From the NCBI GenBank assembly GCA_024195265.1, contig JAJLRJ010000007.1, forward strand, positions 9,958,328 through 10,022,327: a stretch of 64,000 nucleotides of DNA, given 5' to 3'. Each line of letters begins with the position of its first letter. Position 1 is the first letter of the stretch. Made by a program: the position numbers and the translations under genes. Source of the stretch: Dendrophyllia cribrosa (lineage: Eukaryota; Cnidaria; Anthozoa; Scleractinia; Dendrophylliidae). This document shows, one piece after another, positions 1 through 12,674 of this stretch. The notes beneath the pieces are model-generated. The model ran no database searches, was not told the DNA's origin, and was given only the letters and a program-made list of their open reading frames with translations.

Positions 1-789
1 AAGATTTCGCTGATTACTGTTTGCATTAAGAGAGACAATAGAAGACAGTTTTTTTATTACACGAGAGAAAACCGTAAGAGCGAACTGATTTTCAGTCAGA
101 GGATATTATCTGTAAGTTAGGGAGTTTTGTTGGTCCAATTAAACCTGTTTACATCAACGTGATAGATACGTGGTAATGGAAATAAAACCCAGTTGATTAA
201 CATTGTTCGGAATTTAGTTGTAACACACTATACCTGGACTACACAAAACTGATATCAATGTCATGAGAAAAGTAAACAATAAAGGCGGCTTTTCACCATC
301 CATTTCCGTTCATGAAAAGTAAAGAAACAAAGACGCCCGTTTTTGTGCGTCATTTTAGCCGATTATCCGTTATAATATTAGATGAGGATCACAATAGGCC
401 TGCGAAACGTTGTTAAGTGACAGGTTATGTGTTCAAAAGGTTGATAAACCTTCAAAAAATTCGCATGAATTGAGGTTTTCCACGAAATTGTTTACTTTTT
501 TTGCTTGATATGTGCTCTAAGGCCTACATTTTGCTCAAAAATTGCTCTAAAAGGCAAAAGTTGCTCAAGGTTGCTAAAACCGCAAAAAGTTGCTCCAAAC
601 GCCGAAAGTTGCTCAAAAGTTGCCGAGCACAATCGGGACAGGCCTAGTTCCCGCCACTTTAAGTGACTTATTTTCCCATCAAAATAATTCTTAAAACACC
701 TATTTTCAGATTACCGAAAAAATGGTAGTGAAATTTCACTTCATGTGCGCTTTAAGAAGAAAAACATGTCGAGTTAGGCGGTTGCAAAC

Positions 790-1045
790 AGTCGAGCAGT
801 TTTCAACTGAGTGTCGACAATAGTAAGCGTTTCCTTTGGCTTTGCATTACTTCTTTGCTTTGCGATTGGCTAACAAGACTCGCAGGAACAGTCGAGCAGT
901 TTTATGTAAGGAAACTTAATAGGGCTAACCTTCTGTTTAACGCGCGTGCGAGTAAATCATGATTGGTTTTGGTTTTACTTCTGATTGGTTGAGAATTTAG
1001 TGCGAGCCAATCACAAAGCGCTGTAATTCAAAACCAAACCAGACA
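790..1045. repeat. Degraded CCAAT/E2F MITE fragments (copy a)
   Basis: CAGTTTTCAACTGAGTGTCGAC at 798 and GATTGGTTTTGGTTTTACTTC at 961 match parts of the family; they are rearranged. Confidence 0.5.
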
Positions 1046-1454
1046 CAAATTCCACACGTTATTTTTGCAGTACTAAGTGGAGTTGGAGTTATTCTGTCAG
1101 ACGCAGATTAAGCAGGGAAAAGCAGTTTCTAGTGGCTGTCTAAGAAACGGGGTGGAGGAAACATTCGATCTCGATACGCAAAGAGAAAGTTTAGAAAGCC
1201 TCGCACTTTGCGCTCCTCTAGTTCCTTTTTAAATGCGAAGAAAGCTCCCGTGTACAGACTCGAAGTCGCCAATAATTGCAAGGGATATGATCCTCGCTGA
1301 AACCTGCTCGTCCTTGTAAAGCGAAAGTTTGTTTTGCGTCTGTCCCTAGTCCGTCCTAGACCTTATGTAGGGCCGCTTTCATATACCGCAACAACTTGCG
1401 CTGATATAAGGTCTGTTTTGAAGTGCAATCTGGCGTTAATATCTAAATAATGTT

Positions 1455-2150
1455 GATAGAGCGGTTTTCAGTTGAATGTTGAAAGTAATTTTACATTTGC
1501 TTTGGTTTTGCATTGCTACGATTGGTTGATGAAGTTGATTGGTTGATCAACGATTGGTTGATAAAGTGTCGCGAGATTTTTTTTAGCCAATCACAAAGCG
1601 TATCAATAAAATATTGGAAGTACCGGTAATATATCAAACATGAGACATAGTGTTTCATCAGATTTCCAAACACCGCGAAGTGGGTTGAAAAACGAGGCGC
1701 AGCCGAGTTTTTTTTTAACCCACTTCAAGGTGTTTGGAAATCTGATGAAATACTGGGTCGAATGTTTGATATTACTTCTCAAACAAAATGATTTTAGAAG
1801 GAGAAATTAAGGATGCAAAAATGAGGAGTGTTTGAACTGATTTCCAAACACTCATTAAACATTAATTTCCTTTGTATTTTCGTCATGAATTATTAATGAG
1901 TTTGAGAAGATAGATAGATAAGCTTTGTGATTGGCTAACAAAAATCTCGGGACACTTTATTAGCCAATCAGAAGTGAAACCAAAGCCAATCGTGATTTGC
2001 TCGCACGTGTTTTCCGCGCTTGGCGCCGGCTACATATATATTTTTTTCGAGTTCGAATTTTAAGTTCTTGGAATTGTCTTTGTCTGTTGCGATTTGCCAC
2101 AGTAATTACTTAAGTTTTACGACACGAATGGAAACCGCTCTATTATATAC
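1455..2150 (+). mobile_element. CCAAT/E2F MITE fragments (copies b and c)
   Basis: 1455-1640 begins AGAGCGGTTTTCAGTTGA and holds the GCTTTGGTTTTGCATTGC block. 1915-2147 holds CCAATCAGAAGTGAAACC, TTTTCCGCGCTTGGCGCC and ends GAAACCGCTCTA. The DNA between (1640-1910) is a separate inverted repeat built on GTGTTTGGAAATCTGATGAAA. Confidence 0.6.
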
Positions 2151-2301
2151 ACAACAATAAAACAATAGTGCTCTTTGATAGATAATTAGAGATGACAAAA
2201 TGAATTTTACAAATAATTTACTACGTTAAACTCTCATTAGCTAGCCAGATTTGAAAATATCAATAAAAAAATTAAAAAAAAAATAGCCAGATTTTATTAC
2301 T

Positions 2302-2711
2302 TTAAGGTGCTGTTACACGTAACAACTTTACATACAACTTCTCTCGTAAAAAAACTATTGCAAGTTGCACGCACGATTTTTACATGTAACACCCCTTCGT
2401 GCAACTGAATTTTTGTTTTTTTAAGTTGCACGAAAAGTTTAATCGTTTTCTACTTACCGCAACACATTTCTTCAAGTTGCACAACAAAAAATACGCATAA
2501 AGGCTCTTGCAATTTGTTTAATTCGCCTGACTCTTTAAGTCAACCAATCTAAACCCAGGCGGTGGGAGATAGATGCGTCATTTTTGCAACTTTTTTGCAA
2601 TTTGCATGGCAATTATAACGTGTAACATTGTGCGTACAGCTTGCAACTTATTTCTTTTTTTTTGCGAGACAAGTTGCGCGAAAAATTGTTACGTGTATAG
2701 CAGCACCTTAA
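2302..2711. mobile_element. TTAA-flanked MITE, family 2
   Basis: TTAA followed by GGTGCTGTTACACGTAACAA on the left; the right end is its imperfect inverse (TTGTTACGTGTATAGCAGCACC) followed by TTAA. The interior is AT-rich with repeated AAGTTGCA-like words. No coding capacity. Confidence 0.75.
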
Positions 2712-3479
2712 CAGAAAGCTGAGAGCTGAAAAAGCTCTCAGCTTTTTGGGCTGAGAGCTGAAAAATATACTCTGCGAGAAGAGGTTATCTTTTCGCCCTT
2801 TGTGCCGGCATGCGAAAAGTATGTGCCGGCAAATGGGGCGAAAACAAAACCTATGCCCACAGGGTACAAAAGCAAAATTGCCAATAAAGAAAGTATTACC
2901 ATTAAACCGAATGCTACCGATCAGTATTTTCTTGCGATGCTGTTTATTTCTCAGTATAGTTTACACTATTCTAATTGCGAGTTATTCTGATGCGTTTTAG
3001 GTTATCAAACCTGGAAAATATGCTGACACAGGATCTTAAGCTCCTGGCTGACAGGAACAACTTTGCAGAAAGAATTGTAGTTTCTTGGTGGGTAGAGTCT
3101 ACCTGCTATGGCTCAGAAGGAGGTCGGACACCTTATCGAGAGTTATATGGGGGAGCATTTTGCTCAAATTATTTTTTATTTCTTTTTACTGGCGTTTAGC
3201 TTAAGTCCCGCCTTAATATCACGATTTCACGAAACATAAAGTAGCTTTTTAATTGTGGAACATTTTATCAAGATTGTTTAGCCGATTTTAAGCATTTTGA
3301 TCAGTTTTTGTCTAATTTGTCCCTTGCCATTTCAAACCGAGTTAAACTGAAATTTCTCTCAGTTTTTTGTCCTCGATCGAGACAGTTTTCAAAACTTTCT
3401 CGGTCAGATTTTGGACCCTGGACACTGATTTTACGCTAGCGAGTCACGAACCACTCTGTGACGTCAACCATTATGAGCG

Positions 3480-4290
3480 CATGAACACCTTCCACTGGTT
3501 TGATTGCGTCGACGAAGGAGACGCTTCCTAATCTTGTCGGCTAGGCGGAACGAATCGAGAAAAGTGTCGGTACCAAATCTGCGCCATCTTGAAAACGTCT
3601 TGATACTAGCAGCACTATCTGATAATTGAGCGTTATAAATAAAATTTGTTTGTCTCCGCAGACAAACCCAATATTGTATATATTTTTTTTATTCGCTTGA
3701 GAGAGAGAGCAATGAAAATTTCTGGATTCATTCAAAACAGATCAAAATAACTACTGCGGCTAATACTGTTTGCGTACTTGACCTACATGTAGCTTGACCT
3801 TGAGATCGCTTGCGCGTGTTATTATAAATTACGTTACAGCATTGAAAGCACGCTACTTTCGTAGAAGAGAGGAAAATATGACAACTTTTGGGTTGATTTC
3901 ACAGCAATCAGCAACCGGAGAAGAACCTTCGTCCATGCTTAACTGATTAAACACATGTTGAATACAACTACTAGACGTTGAGATACTGACATGTACTGAG
4001 GCTTATCATTTCAGAGTCGGAGAAATATAAACCAAAATGAAATCAAGACAAATATAGCATTAATATGTCGGAAAAATCTGAGACCTTTCGGAGCTAGTAC
4101 ACATCACAGCATAATTGAAGGATTTTTGCCCGATTCCACGGCGATAGCGTGAATTTGTTTGCCGTCGGCCCGACGTTTTTGCCTGCGTGACATATCTCGT
4201 GACAAAGCCCCTGAAACTGAGGTACTACGTAGGTTAACCCCACGGGAGAAGGAGACGCACTATAATCTATGATTACTACTAGTTTAACAA
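3480..4290 (-). repeat. Interspersed repeat R1, copy A
   Basis: Shares with 23645-24085 and 62015-63190 the terminal blocks GCGTCGACGAAGGAGACGC and TATAATCTATGATTACTACT, and the internal block GAGAAAAGTGTCGGTACCAAA. Short frames here are not genes. Confidence 0.7.
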
Positions 4291-4528
4291 CTATTTAACG
4301 AAGTGTAATAAGTGGCTAGGGGATATTTTCCGAGCCGCGAGGCGAAGTGCATACTAAAACAGTGGAATAATATAGCACGAAAATGATGATTTTTAACTCA
4401 TTTATTCCTATCCGTGACGATTACAATTTTCGCGCGCAAATGACCGAAATTTGCTTGGAGGTGAATAGCACTTGCTTTCCCGAGTTTCAGTAGCCAATCA
4501 CAGCGCGCCAACAACGTTATCCACTGTT

Positions 4529-5052
4529 TTAAAGTGCCCCTGTGATCAAATTTTTGATTTTCATTTTTTACATTTTCGTGTACAATTAGACTTTTTTCTC
4601 ATCTTGCCAAATTTCAATTCATTACGAACATCAGAAGTCATTTTATTTTAACATTTATTTCCGAGGCTTGGTTGCGAATGGGAGAAAGTGACGTCAAAGA
4701 CTCAAACATACCTCACGGGTTGAAATTATAATAACAATAAGTATTAAAAATCACGCGAAAAGCAACAAAAACTTTGGACTTGTTCTTCGTGCAATTTTCT
4801 ATGCTTATTGTTATTATAATTTCAACCCGTGAGGTATGTTTGAGTCTTTGACGTCACTTTCTTCCATTTGCAACCAAGCCTTGGAACAAGGTTGATTAAT
4901 GGCGGCCGTAAATTTTAGGAAAGAAATGTTAAAATAAAATGACTTCTGATGTTCGTAATGTATTGAAATTTGGCAAGATGAGTAAGAAAGTCTAATAGTA
5001 CACGAAAATGTAAAAAAATGAAATAAAAAATTTGATCACAGGGGCACTTTAA
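4529..5052. mobile_element. TTAA-flanked foldback MITE, family 1
   Basis: Two arms of about 210-250 bp are inverted copies (AGTGCCCCTGTGATCA on the left, TGATCACAGGGGCACT on the right) around a short loop at about 4745-4800. TTAA lies on both sides. TTAA duplication is characteristic of piggyBac-type mobilisation, so this is probably a non-autonomous piggyBac-like element. Confidence 0.75.
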
Positions 5053-6479
5053 TATTTACTAAATAATGATAGACTTTGTACTGGGGCCCGTTTCTCGAAT
5101 TGCGAAAGATCCAACAACTTTTGGGACCGTAAAGATATTTTATGTGCGTGATATTTACATTTGAGTGGTTATACATAAACCATGAAATAAACATTAGACA
5201 AATAGACAGTATTAACACATTAATCAGTTTCGTTGTTTTCTTTTGTTTTTGGACAATAACTTGTTTTTGTTTCGTGGGTTTTGTGAAATCACTCTAAACA
5301 TTCAACTGTTTTGTTGGTTTTCAATGCTAAATAATAACATTCTAAGTTGGCGAAACATGTCAGGATGGTTTGCGGGCTAAAAATGACAACACCATTCTAT
5401 AGATTCTGTTGTTAAAATATTAATAGCTCCATGCTCGAAAAGTTATTGAGACTTAAGGGCCACTGGGACAGATCATCGGCAAGGAAGGACAATCATAAAG
5501 AAAGGAAACAATATTGTTGCGCCGGCGAACGGGTAGCCTGTGATGAGAGCATAGTTGTTGCTTTGGGGCTTTTTTCGAACGGTCGATCAAATAAAATAAG
5601 AAGGAAGTTCACATAAAACATCTAGCGAGGTTTGGGGCAGTTTACTCACGAGATTTTAATGCCATTTTAAGTGCGATTTTCATGTCGCCTTGTTTATTTC
5701 ATACAGCGATTTGGAAAAACAGTCGTGCATAATGATGTCATGACTGACAGAACACGTCCACGTCAAAGTACTGCGTGAGGCAAGCTCTAGCCAGTGTCAT
5801 TTACCGAAGGGGGTATGTGTGTGGACCAGACTAGAGTTTACGTGGACCATCAAAATTCAGGAAGTTTTAAAAATAACGTGAGACTCCTGGAGCTTATACT
5901 CTGATCAAGTATTTCCGGTTATTGCTGTATTCTTCAAATTCCAAAAAGCTCTTTCCAAGTTGGCCTTTTCTGATAATTCTTTACTTCTCATTCGACTGAT
6001 GTCGTGATTTCTAGCCTGCGTGCACACGTCTCCTATTCATTTGCTTCGTGCACGCACGCTAATGTATTTCATGCATGAAATGATATTCATTTTCGAAGTG
6101 AAACTACAGGACATTCAACAACAGTTAGTACGTCCGGTGCTTCAAAGCCTCAACCTGCTGGAAACCTTCCCAGTTTCCTGAAGCAACCAGTTGTAAAATT
6201 CCATACTGATGACGTAAAGGTCTCCAGATCAAGGGCACGGTAACCCACTCAAATTGGTAAGCTAAGATTGGATTGAAGCAACTAAAAGCCAATCAGAACT
6301 GTTATCACTGTCATTTTTTTTATTTCAATCCGGAATGTTCTTCCTTTGGCAGACGTGTTTCCCGTCTAAACAAGCAATTGATGCATAACATTGAGACGGG
6401 AATCTCGTCAGTAGCCAAGTGCAAAATTGAAAAAATTCCAAATTAAAAAAATATATATATCAGCAAACATTTGAGGATG

Positions 6480-6690
6480 TTATCGGCTACAGACTCAAAA
6501 GTTAGACCCCCTTAACTTGTACAGTATAATAACCAGCACAGCATAACAGTACTACTCAGTAGCTTTCATTCTCGAATGGTCTCACTTTAAAATGTCACCC
6601 ACGGACTCAAAAGTTAGAACCACCTTGTACAGCATATATAAACAGCACTACAGAATAGTATTGCTCAATAGCTTTTATTTGAATGGTCAC
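6480..6690 (+). repeat. Imperfect tandem repeat (two units)
   Basis: The block GACTCAAAAGTTAGA...CAGCACT...CTCAGTAGCTTTCATT occurs twice (about 105-bp period). A related single copy lies at about 13180-13300 and a fragment near 19390. Confidence 0.6.
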
Positions 6691-6928
6691 GCTGAGACTT
6701 TTTACATTTTGGTCGCATGCTACCCAGTTTGGCATAATTAACAGTACCACATGTACTTCTTGTGGCTACATAATAGGATTTCATCCACAGCTTCATGGGT
6801 CAAATAGATTACATGACTCTAGCTTCGAGGAGTTTTCTGGTTCGAGAAGTTTTCTGGTTGATATGAATTCGGCTATCCAATATTTTCGTAGACATAAGAA
6901 TAACACATTTTGTTCTTTACAAAGTTGT

Positions 6929-6934
6929 TTTATT
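6929..6934 (-). terminator. Possible NFE2L polyadenylation signal
   Basis: AATAAA on the minus strand about 1.08 kb past the NFE2L stop. The intervening DNA (6935-8014) is AT-rich, includes one MITE (7308-7522) and has no gene. Other non-canonical signals closer to the stop cannot be excluded. Confidence 0.3.
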
Positions 6935-7307
6935 TATGACATGTAACTTTTTTTTCTTTTTTTTCCCCCTCTTTTTCTCTAGTAAAAGGAATCTAATACT
7001 TAACTACATAAATTCAACCTGTTATCTATTATAAAATTATGACATGTACAGTGTTTTAGGAATATTTAATATCCTTTAAAAGGAACCGATTATTTACAGT
7101 CTATTTACAATGAGAATGTGTTTGTGTATTTAAATACAACCCAAAAATGTTCAACTTGCTCTGTTTGAGACACTATGCCTGGCCTGAAAAACTTGATGTT
7201 CAAAAAAACTTAGTCCTAGCAAAAAGTTTGGCACTTGATTTTCATTTTCTCATGTACATGAAAGACAAAAAGAAAAGCGACTTATGAATTCAAAGTTCTT
7301 TTTTTTT

Positions 7308-7522
7308 TAAACCCTTTAAGCCCTAATATCAAAATTTAAATTCTCATTTCTTGTCCCTATACATTTCCTATAGAAGTAGTGGGGAGAATTTGTTTGGACA
7401 TCAAGAGAATTCATCTTTTGTGATCATGTCCTTAATTCTCATGACCTTTTTGATTGATAATGCATTGATATTACAAGGAGAAATTTGATGCTGATCACTC
7501 TTTAGGGCTTAAAGGGTTAAAC
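7308..7522. mobile_element. MITE with AACCCTTTAAGCCCTAA ends
   Basis: AAACCCTTTAAGCCCTAA on the left and TTAGGGCTTAAAGGGTTAA on the right are inverted. Related sequence occurs at about 16620-16740, 39730-39900 and 52560-52690. Confidence 0.7.
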
Positions 7523-8014
7523 CTTCCGGATAGGTGGATTTGAGGGACAACATTAATTACTCGTCATCCTGAGAGATTTAACAGCGCTCAAAATATTGCC
7601 ATGAAAGTAGAAATACTGGTACGCAAACTACAAAGTAAAGACTACAGAACTGAGAGCTATGAACCTTTTTTTTTAACAAAAATTTGCATAAAAAAATCTC
7701 TACCAGCTACAAATAAATACAATACACTAGCAGGTATATTTTTTATGACTGAAAAAGTGCAGTACAAAAAAGATGTTCTTAATGCTACTGACTGGAACAT
7801 TCTCTAATCAATTCTTCATTTTTCTCCGACATAAATACATTATATTTCTGCAAATGATGGACATAAAACGTTCACAATGAGTATGTATTTTGAGGGTCTC
7901 CTCAGAACATTTTGGGTCCTCAATTTCTGCTGGGAATTGGGATCTCTCTAAGAGATAATCACAACCTTTGTGAATTCACACATAAACTACACTTGAGTTA
8001 TGTCTGCTTAGTTT

Positions 8015-10399
8015 CTACTCAGCACCATGGGAATGCTTCTTCCTTGATTCAGTGTCAATATTCTTCCCTACATATATGCTACCATTAGCTCCTTGAAATA
8101 GGGAATACTCTTTCGGTGAAAGAGGTCGCCCAATCTCATCTCGCAAGCTCTTAAAGAGGTGATCCTGCAGTTCACTGATTTTATTTTTATAGAAGGCATT
8201 TTCAGCCTGCAGTTTTTTCCTTTCATTAAGGATCTCTTCCTTTTTCTGTTTGAGGCTGTTTAGGTCTTCCTCTATATCACCAACCAGTTCTATTTTTCTC
8301 TTGCGACACAACCGAGCAGCAACCTTATTCTTTCCTCTCCTGCGAATGTCTCTAGCCTTTTGTGCCTGCGCTTCACCCAGTGTTTCTAAGAAGGTGTTAA
8401 ATTCACTAATGGTCATGTCAATTATTTCATCTTCAGACGCAAAATGGGATGCCGCAGCAGAGGAAGCAATCTTTGGCCTTGCATCGTTGTAATCCCTTGG
8501 AGCTTTTGCACATGTAAATCTGCTAGATGTACTGGTTGATGGTCCAGGGAAGTCTGCTTTCTCTTGCTTGATGGCTGAAGTTGACAACAATGGCAAAGAT
8601 GCACTTTCCCAGTTTCCACCAATGGCTTGAGATAATGAAGATTCTAAAAAGAGAAAACAAAATAAACAACATGTAAGATATTTGGAACAAATATTTATTA
8701 ATTCATAAACACCATGCACATTCATATGGAAATTAAACCTCAAATATTCAAACTGAAAAATTTTCCTTGACAATGACGTTTTTTTATAACCGGAATTCCG
8801 CATATATTATGCCCTCTTGAGTCAATAGTTCCTTATTTTACCCCTCCCATACTTAACGTTCCTCAAAGCGTGTCACGTCTCAAAATCGCTTCTTTCTGCT
8901 TTGCTTCTATTATATCACCCGCTAAGAAATTAGAATATCCTTTGAAAATAAGCGTCTATTACGTTACTGAGGTTAATTGTAACCATCTCGAAGATAAGTA
9001 TAAATATTGGCCCGTTGTTACAACAATAAACTGTTTTAATCAGTTTTCTAAAGTCACGAAACTGAATTAAGGTTTCCAAAGCAAACGGAAACTGTTTCTA
9101 GGCAGAAAAAATAGCAAATATTTCCAAATTTTAAAAGTCAGGAAAAGCAACTCATAAAAATTCGAAACAAGAACAAAATCAGAACAAGTTTCTTTTTTGA
9201 AGAACTTTGTTGCCTTTTTAAGTAACGGTTTTGTAAGAGAACATTATATATACAGTACTTTATTTTCCTGTCTATAATTTGGGTTTTTTGAGATCCTAAA
9301 GAAATTCTAATATCGGGAGGGAAGTTTTACCTGTAAATGAGCCACCGCTGTCGTTTCTTGTAGCTGCTGCCTCCGAAAAGACTGGCAAGAGTTCTTGTCC
9401 GAGAGGGAGCAATGTGTCATGTTTGTTTTCAACTGCAGTTTGCGCCATCGGTGGTCGTGGATCGAAAATGTCGAGAGGCAAATCATTTGCAAAGTTAAAA
9501 TTATCAGCAAACGTTGCAAAATCAAATCCAGTGTCCGTCAATTCCTCATCTGGTGGAATGAAATCAATGGAGTCGGCTGTCGAGTATGAGTTGAGCTGGT
9601 CCAAGCCATCAAAATTGAAAGGCTCTTCAACAGAAATTTCGTCGAAGGGGTCCTTGCGGATGAAATCCGACGGCACATAGGCATCTAGAGGCGAATTAGG
9701 AAATTTGACTTCGCGACTGTCAACAGGGCTTACTGGTTCAGTCTTGATAATTGGGTACAGAGCTTGCTCTTCTGATAAATGTGATTTCTTTTGCGGTGGA
9801 CCGTCGTAAATAGTGTCGAATCGGTCGAGATCAATGTAGTCTTCCAGCTCGAAGTCACCAATAGATTTCAGGAAATCTTCCTCGGTCGGAGTGTACCCAG
9901 CCGCACCAAAATCGTTGGATTGTTCATCGGATACTTGGAAATTTCCCATGCTCGATTCGCGATCGTGACGCGGTGATCCAGCAACAGAGGAAAGGGCCGA
10001 GGGCGAGCGGCCCCCATCCGAGCTATAACCGCTCTCCAATTCAGTACTGAAAGAAGTACGCGATTCTCGAGGAGCGTGACTTTCAACTCCGTTGAAAAGC
10101 ATCGCTACTCCATCTCCATCGAATCGGTTCTGGCCTGCTGTATGCCAGTCGAGAAACTCGCTCAGAGGATTGTTGAAATCTGCACCTGCTTCTTTCGGTG
10201 CAAGCTGAAAGTTGAAGTTGCTTGTGCTGCTCGGCGCGAAGGGTACTCCAGTGTAATTGTGAGGATATGGAGGGTACGCAGGCATCGGTGGAGTTGTGTT
10301 TTGTCCCACGAATCCTTGAAGCTCTGGTCTAAGCATTGAAAAGGCCATTGCGAGATGCAAAAGGTTCGCAGAGTCAAAGTACTTCTTGCCTACTGCCAT
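8015..10399 (-). CDS. NFE2L: NFE2L/Nrf-type CNC-bZIP transcription factor, 2 exons, 565 aa
   Basis: Exon 1 is 10399-9331 and exon 2 is 8643-8015; the intron (9330-8644) has donor CAG/GTAAAA and acceptor TTTTTAG/AA, joining in phase to an uninterrupted 565-aa protein. The start lies in a good context (AAACATGG) and an in-frame stop lies upstream. Residues about 430-450 form a CNC-like segment (MTISEFNTFLETLGEAQ), followed by a basic region from about 454 with RDIRRRGKNKVAA, which is diagnostic of CNC-bZIP proteins (Nrf1/2/3, NF-E2 p45, Drosophila Cnc). A leucine zipper runs to about 520, and LRDEIGRPLSPKEYSL at about 523 matches the Neh3 tail of Nrf proteins. Exon 1 is acidic and Ser/Pro-rich, fitting an activation region. 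It contains a SUMO-type IKTEPVSP site and an ESGYSS sequence resembling a beta-TrCP phosphodegron. A clear KEAP1-binding ETGE was not seen; DEELTDTGF is only vaguely similar. Family function: nuclear activator of antioxidant or proteostasis genes with small Maf partners. Assignment within the CNC family is less certain than the family itself. [Confidence was missing in the original; 0.5 is a placeholder required by the schema.]. Confidence 0.5.
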
Positions 10400-10642
10400 G
10401 TTTGTGAACTTGGTGCTTTCAAAGAGGGCGACGATTTCAGATTCACGATAATTAGAAGAAAAGTTCTTTGATCAGAAAGCCTATTCTTCGCTTTCTTTAG
10501 TCTCCTTGAAATAATTAGAGATAATTATAGAACTACCTTAGTTCTACTTGTGTTAGAACGGCTATAGCAGAGAGAAACAAACCTCTCTTAGAACAATACA
10601 AAAACTACTGAACGATTTCCTCGGATCACATGAGAAGAAAGT

Positions 10643-10653
10643 TGCTGAGTCAC
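10643..10653 (-). promoter_or_regulatory. Antioxidant response element / NF-E2 (MARE half) site
   Basis: On the minus strand the sequence reads GTGACTCAGCA, a perfect match to the ARE core TGACnnnGC and to the classical NF-E2 site. It sits four bases downstream of the TATA box of the NFE2L gene, so the encoded CNC-bZIP protein could bind its own core promoter. Autoregulation of Nrf2 through AREs is known in mammals; here it is inferred. Confidence 0.7.
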
Positions 10654-10657
10654 TGAG

Positions 10658-10665
10658 TTTTTATA
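10658..10665 (-). promoter_or_regulatory. TATA box for NFE2L
   Basis: TATAAAAA on the minus strand, about 260 bp upstream of the NFE2L start codon. Transcription would be expected to begin near 10635, giving a 5' UTR of about 235 nt. Confidence 0.6.
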
Positions 10666-10797
10666 CTAGCGCAAACTATTTTGAGAGCGATGATGTCATG
10701 ATATTAGTATCATCCGAGAATAAATATAAACCAATTACAACGAACGAAAGTTCTTGAAGCGCAAATAAAACATCTACTCTGATTGGTTTAATTTTAT

Positions 10798-10805
10798 TGA
10801 CGTCA
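10798..10805. promoter_or_regulatory. CRE/ATF site 1 (TGACGTCA)
   Basis: A full palindromic cAMP-response element in the shared promoter, next to an inverted CCAAT box (GATTGG) about 12-17 bp upstream. Confidence 0.6.
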
Positions 10806-10872
10806 TTTGCCTGCATCATAACAGGTCAAAGTCACGCTACCACCTCGTTTTGAAGTTTCTATTGGAGGCAAA

Positions 10873-10880
10873 TGACGTCA
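10873..10880. promoter_or_regulatory. CRE/ATF site 2 (TGACGTCA)
   Basis: A second full CRE, 75 bp from the first and about 50 bp upstream of the COA3 ATG. An upstream in-frame ATG at 10872 overlaps it, which is one reason to prefer the ATG at 10932 as the COA3 start. Confidence 0.55.
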
Positions 10881-10931
10881 ATTGATGTCCGACCGCGAGC
10901 AGCTGGTCAGCGGAAAAAAAACACTTTCAAA

Positions 10932-12674
10932 ATGGCGGACAACTCGAGCGAATTTACGGAAGCCGAGAAAAAGCGCATTGAAATCCTCAACAAACAGTTT
11001 TCCACGAGGCAAAAGCAGCTGAAGCAGATGAAAAGAAGGAACGTCGCTATATTTGCTTGTCTTTTCGCCTCAGTTGCAGGAATTTGTATCCTTTTTAACA
11101 CCAACGAAGCTTTCCTCTCTTTGTTATAGTACAAAAGTTATGCGAGCAAAAATTATTTTAGGCTGCAAGTTTTACAAATGACCTTAAGTTTGATAGGTAT
11201 AATGTAAGTGAAATTATTTTTCTTTGTAACCGTTTATGTCGTGGTGTTGCAGAAGTTTGGTGATCGATCGCGATTTAGTCACATAATTTTCCGGAAGCTG
11301 TTCATGCCGCATTTGCGCACAAATTTAGTTGAAATTTATTTATTTTTAGTCATTAGTGTTGCAACATGCCGCCGTCCTTCGTGTGTCATTTGTATTGCTG
11401 TCTGGTCACGGTAACTTGATCGTCTGCGTTAAACTTCAAAGTACCCGCCACTTGAAAGTCATTCAGACATATACACAAAAACAAAATCAAACTACAAATC
11501 TCGTACCCTGTACATGCAGAGTGGAATCAGGATAAACCGTATATAAATTGGCAAAACCTGTTATTCGTTTTATCTTTAAACATTGTAGTACTGGTTTATT
11601 TTGGTCTGAGTGGATATGTTATTGAGCACCAAAAGCACCCATTTTCTTTTGATTGGAGTGGATACATGCAAACATTTGATTAATATCTACTTCTGAAACA
11701 CCATATCCAGCAAACTGGAACATGACCTCATTCAGAGTCTGGGAGATGATTGATAAGTTTGCTTGTAAACTAATATTACAAGTCTTTATTATGCTTTACT
11801 GACAGCTTTGAGTCGTTAAGTCTTGTGGGGTCTAATGATCAAAAACAAATTATGGTAATAACAGATTGCATGTAATTGATGGGCTAAAACAATAATTATT
11901 CTTGATGATAAGTACTTTAAATGTATGTATCCCAACCATTGAACTGCAACATGAGGACAGTTTATTTTGTTTTTGAGATGAGGGTTGGGAAATTTATTAT
12001 GAAAAAGTTACTGGAATTCTTTTGCAGAAGGAAAAAATATATTGCACACAGTAAAACATCAAAAATATATTGAAAACTATTGAAAGAAAACTCATGCACA
12101 ATATAAGTCACAAAAATATCTCCCACCCCTCATCTAAAGGTATAAAATGATCTGTCCCTTATGGTTGTGGAAGGAATATTGGGAGAAGGGGGGGGGGGGA
12201 ACCAGGAGTAAAGGGGAGTGAGAACCATAATAATAAAATAATTTATTTATCGAGGGTGGGGTACATTAATTACTGATCACCCAGTAGTTTTCATAATGGC
12301 CCTCCTACAATAAAACTAATATACCGTAATAATTAACTAAATAATCTACTAACATGGATTAGTTAAATACATATGAACCAGAGAAAGGGAGACAACAGTG
12401 ATCTATTTTTATTTCACGTTCTTTGTATTACTTTTTCAGGCGTGTGTAATGCCCTTCAGTTTGATCATGTTCATGCTAGAAGTGAAAATAAATTCTTAAA
12501 TTATTACAATTATTTAAAAATCTACTACACCAACTTAAAGAGATACTGTAACAAACAGATTGTATTTTCTGTTTGTTAGAGATTGTATTTTCATCTCTAT
12601 GATTTTCTTGACAATGTTTAGATGGATATACATTATTTGCAACCAGGCAAGAAAAGCTGGACTTTGACGAATAA
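10932..12674 (+). CDS. COA3: COA3 (CCDC56), cytochrome c oxidase assembly factor 3, 2 exons, 68 aa
   Basis: Exon 1 is 10932-11085 (51 codons plus 1 nt) and exon 2 is 12622-12674. The intron starts GTATCC and ends TGTTTAG. Splicing converts ...SVAGI into SVAGI-YGYTLFA, restoring the GIYGYT signature at the end of the single membrane helix of COA3 proteins; without splicing the frame runs into an unrelated tail. An N-terminal charged helical segment (about 9-33) ends in KRRN, followed by a transmembrane segment (about 37-59) and a short acidic tail. At 68 aa it is shorter than human COA3 (about 106). COA3 family members sit in the inner mitochondrial membrane and, with COX14, stabilise newly made COX1 early in complex IV assembly. 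The start chosen (AAAATGG context) is preferred over an in-frame ATG at 10872 that lies in the CRE. The gene shares its promoter with the divergent NFE2L gene. Confidence 0.85.

Larger units (their letters stand above)
1..8014. other. Gene-free region
   Basis: Outside the MITEs and repeat R1 listed, I see no conserved coding segment. Short frames at 2800-3199, 5431-5616 and 6683-6946 lack splice context and similarity. 520-610 is an imperfect run of AAAGTTGCTC words; 2712-2765 is a small hairpin of GCTGAGAGCTGAAAA words. Confidence 0.6.
10400..10931. promoter_or_regulatory. Shared divergent promoter of NFE2L and COA3
   Basis: The two start codons lie head to head about 530 bp apart. The interval holds two palindromic CRE/ATF sites, inverted CCAAT boxes (GATTGG near 10781 and TATTGG near 10860), a TATA box and an NF-E2/ARE site on the NFE2L side. 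No other coding potential was seen. Bidirectional activity is inferred from geometry. Confidence 0.75.
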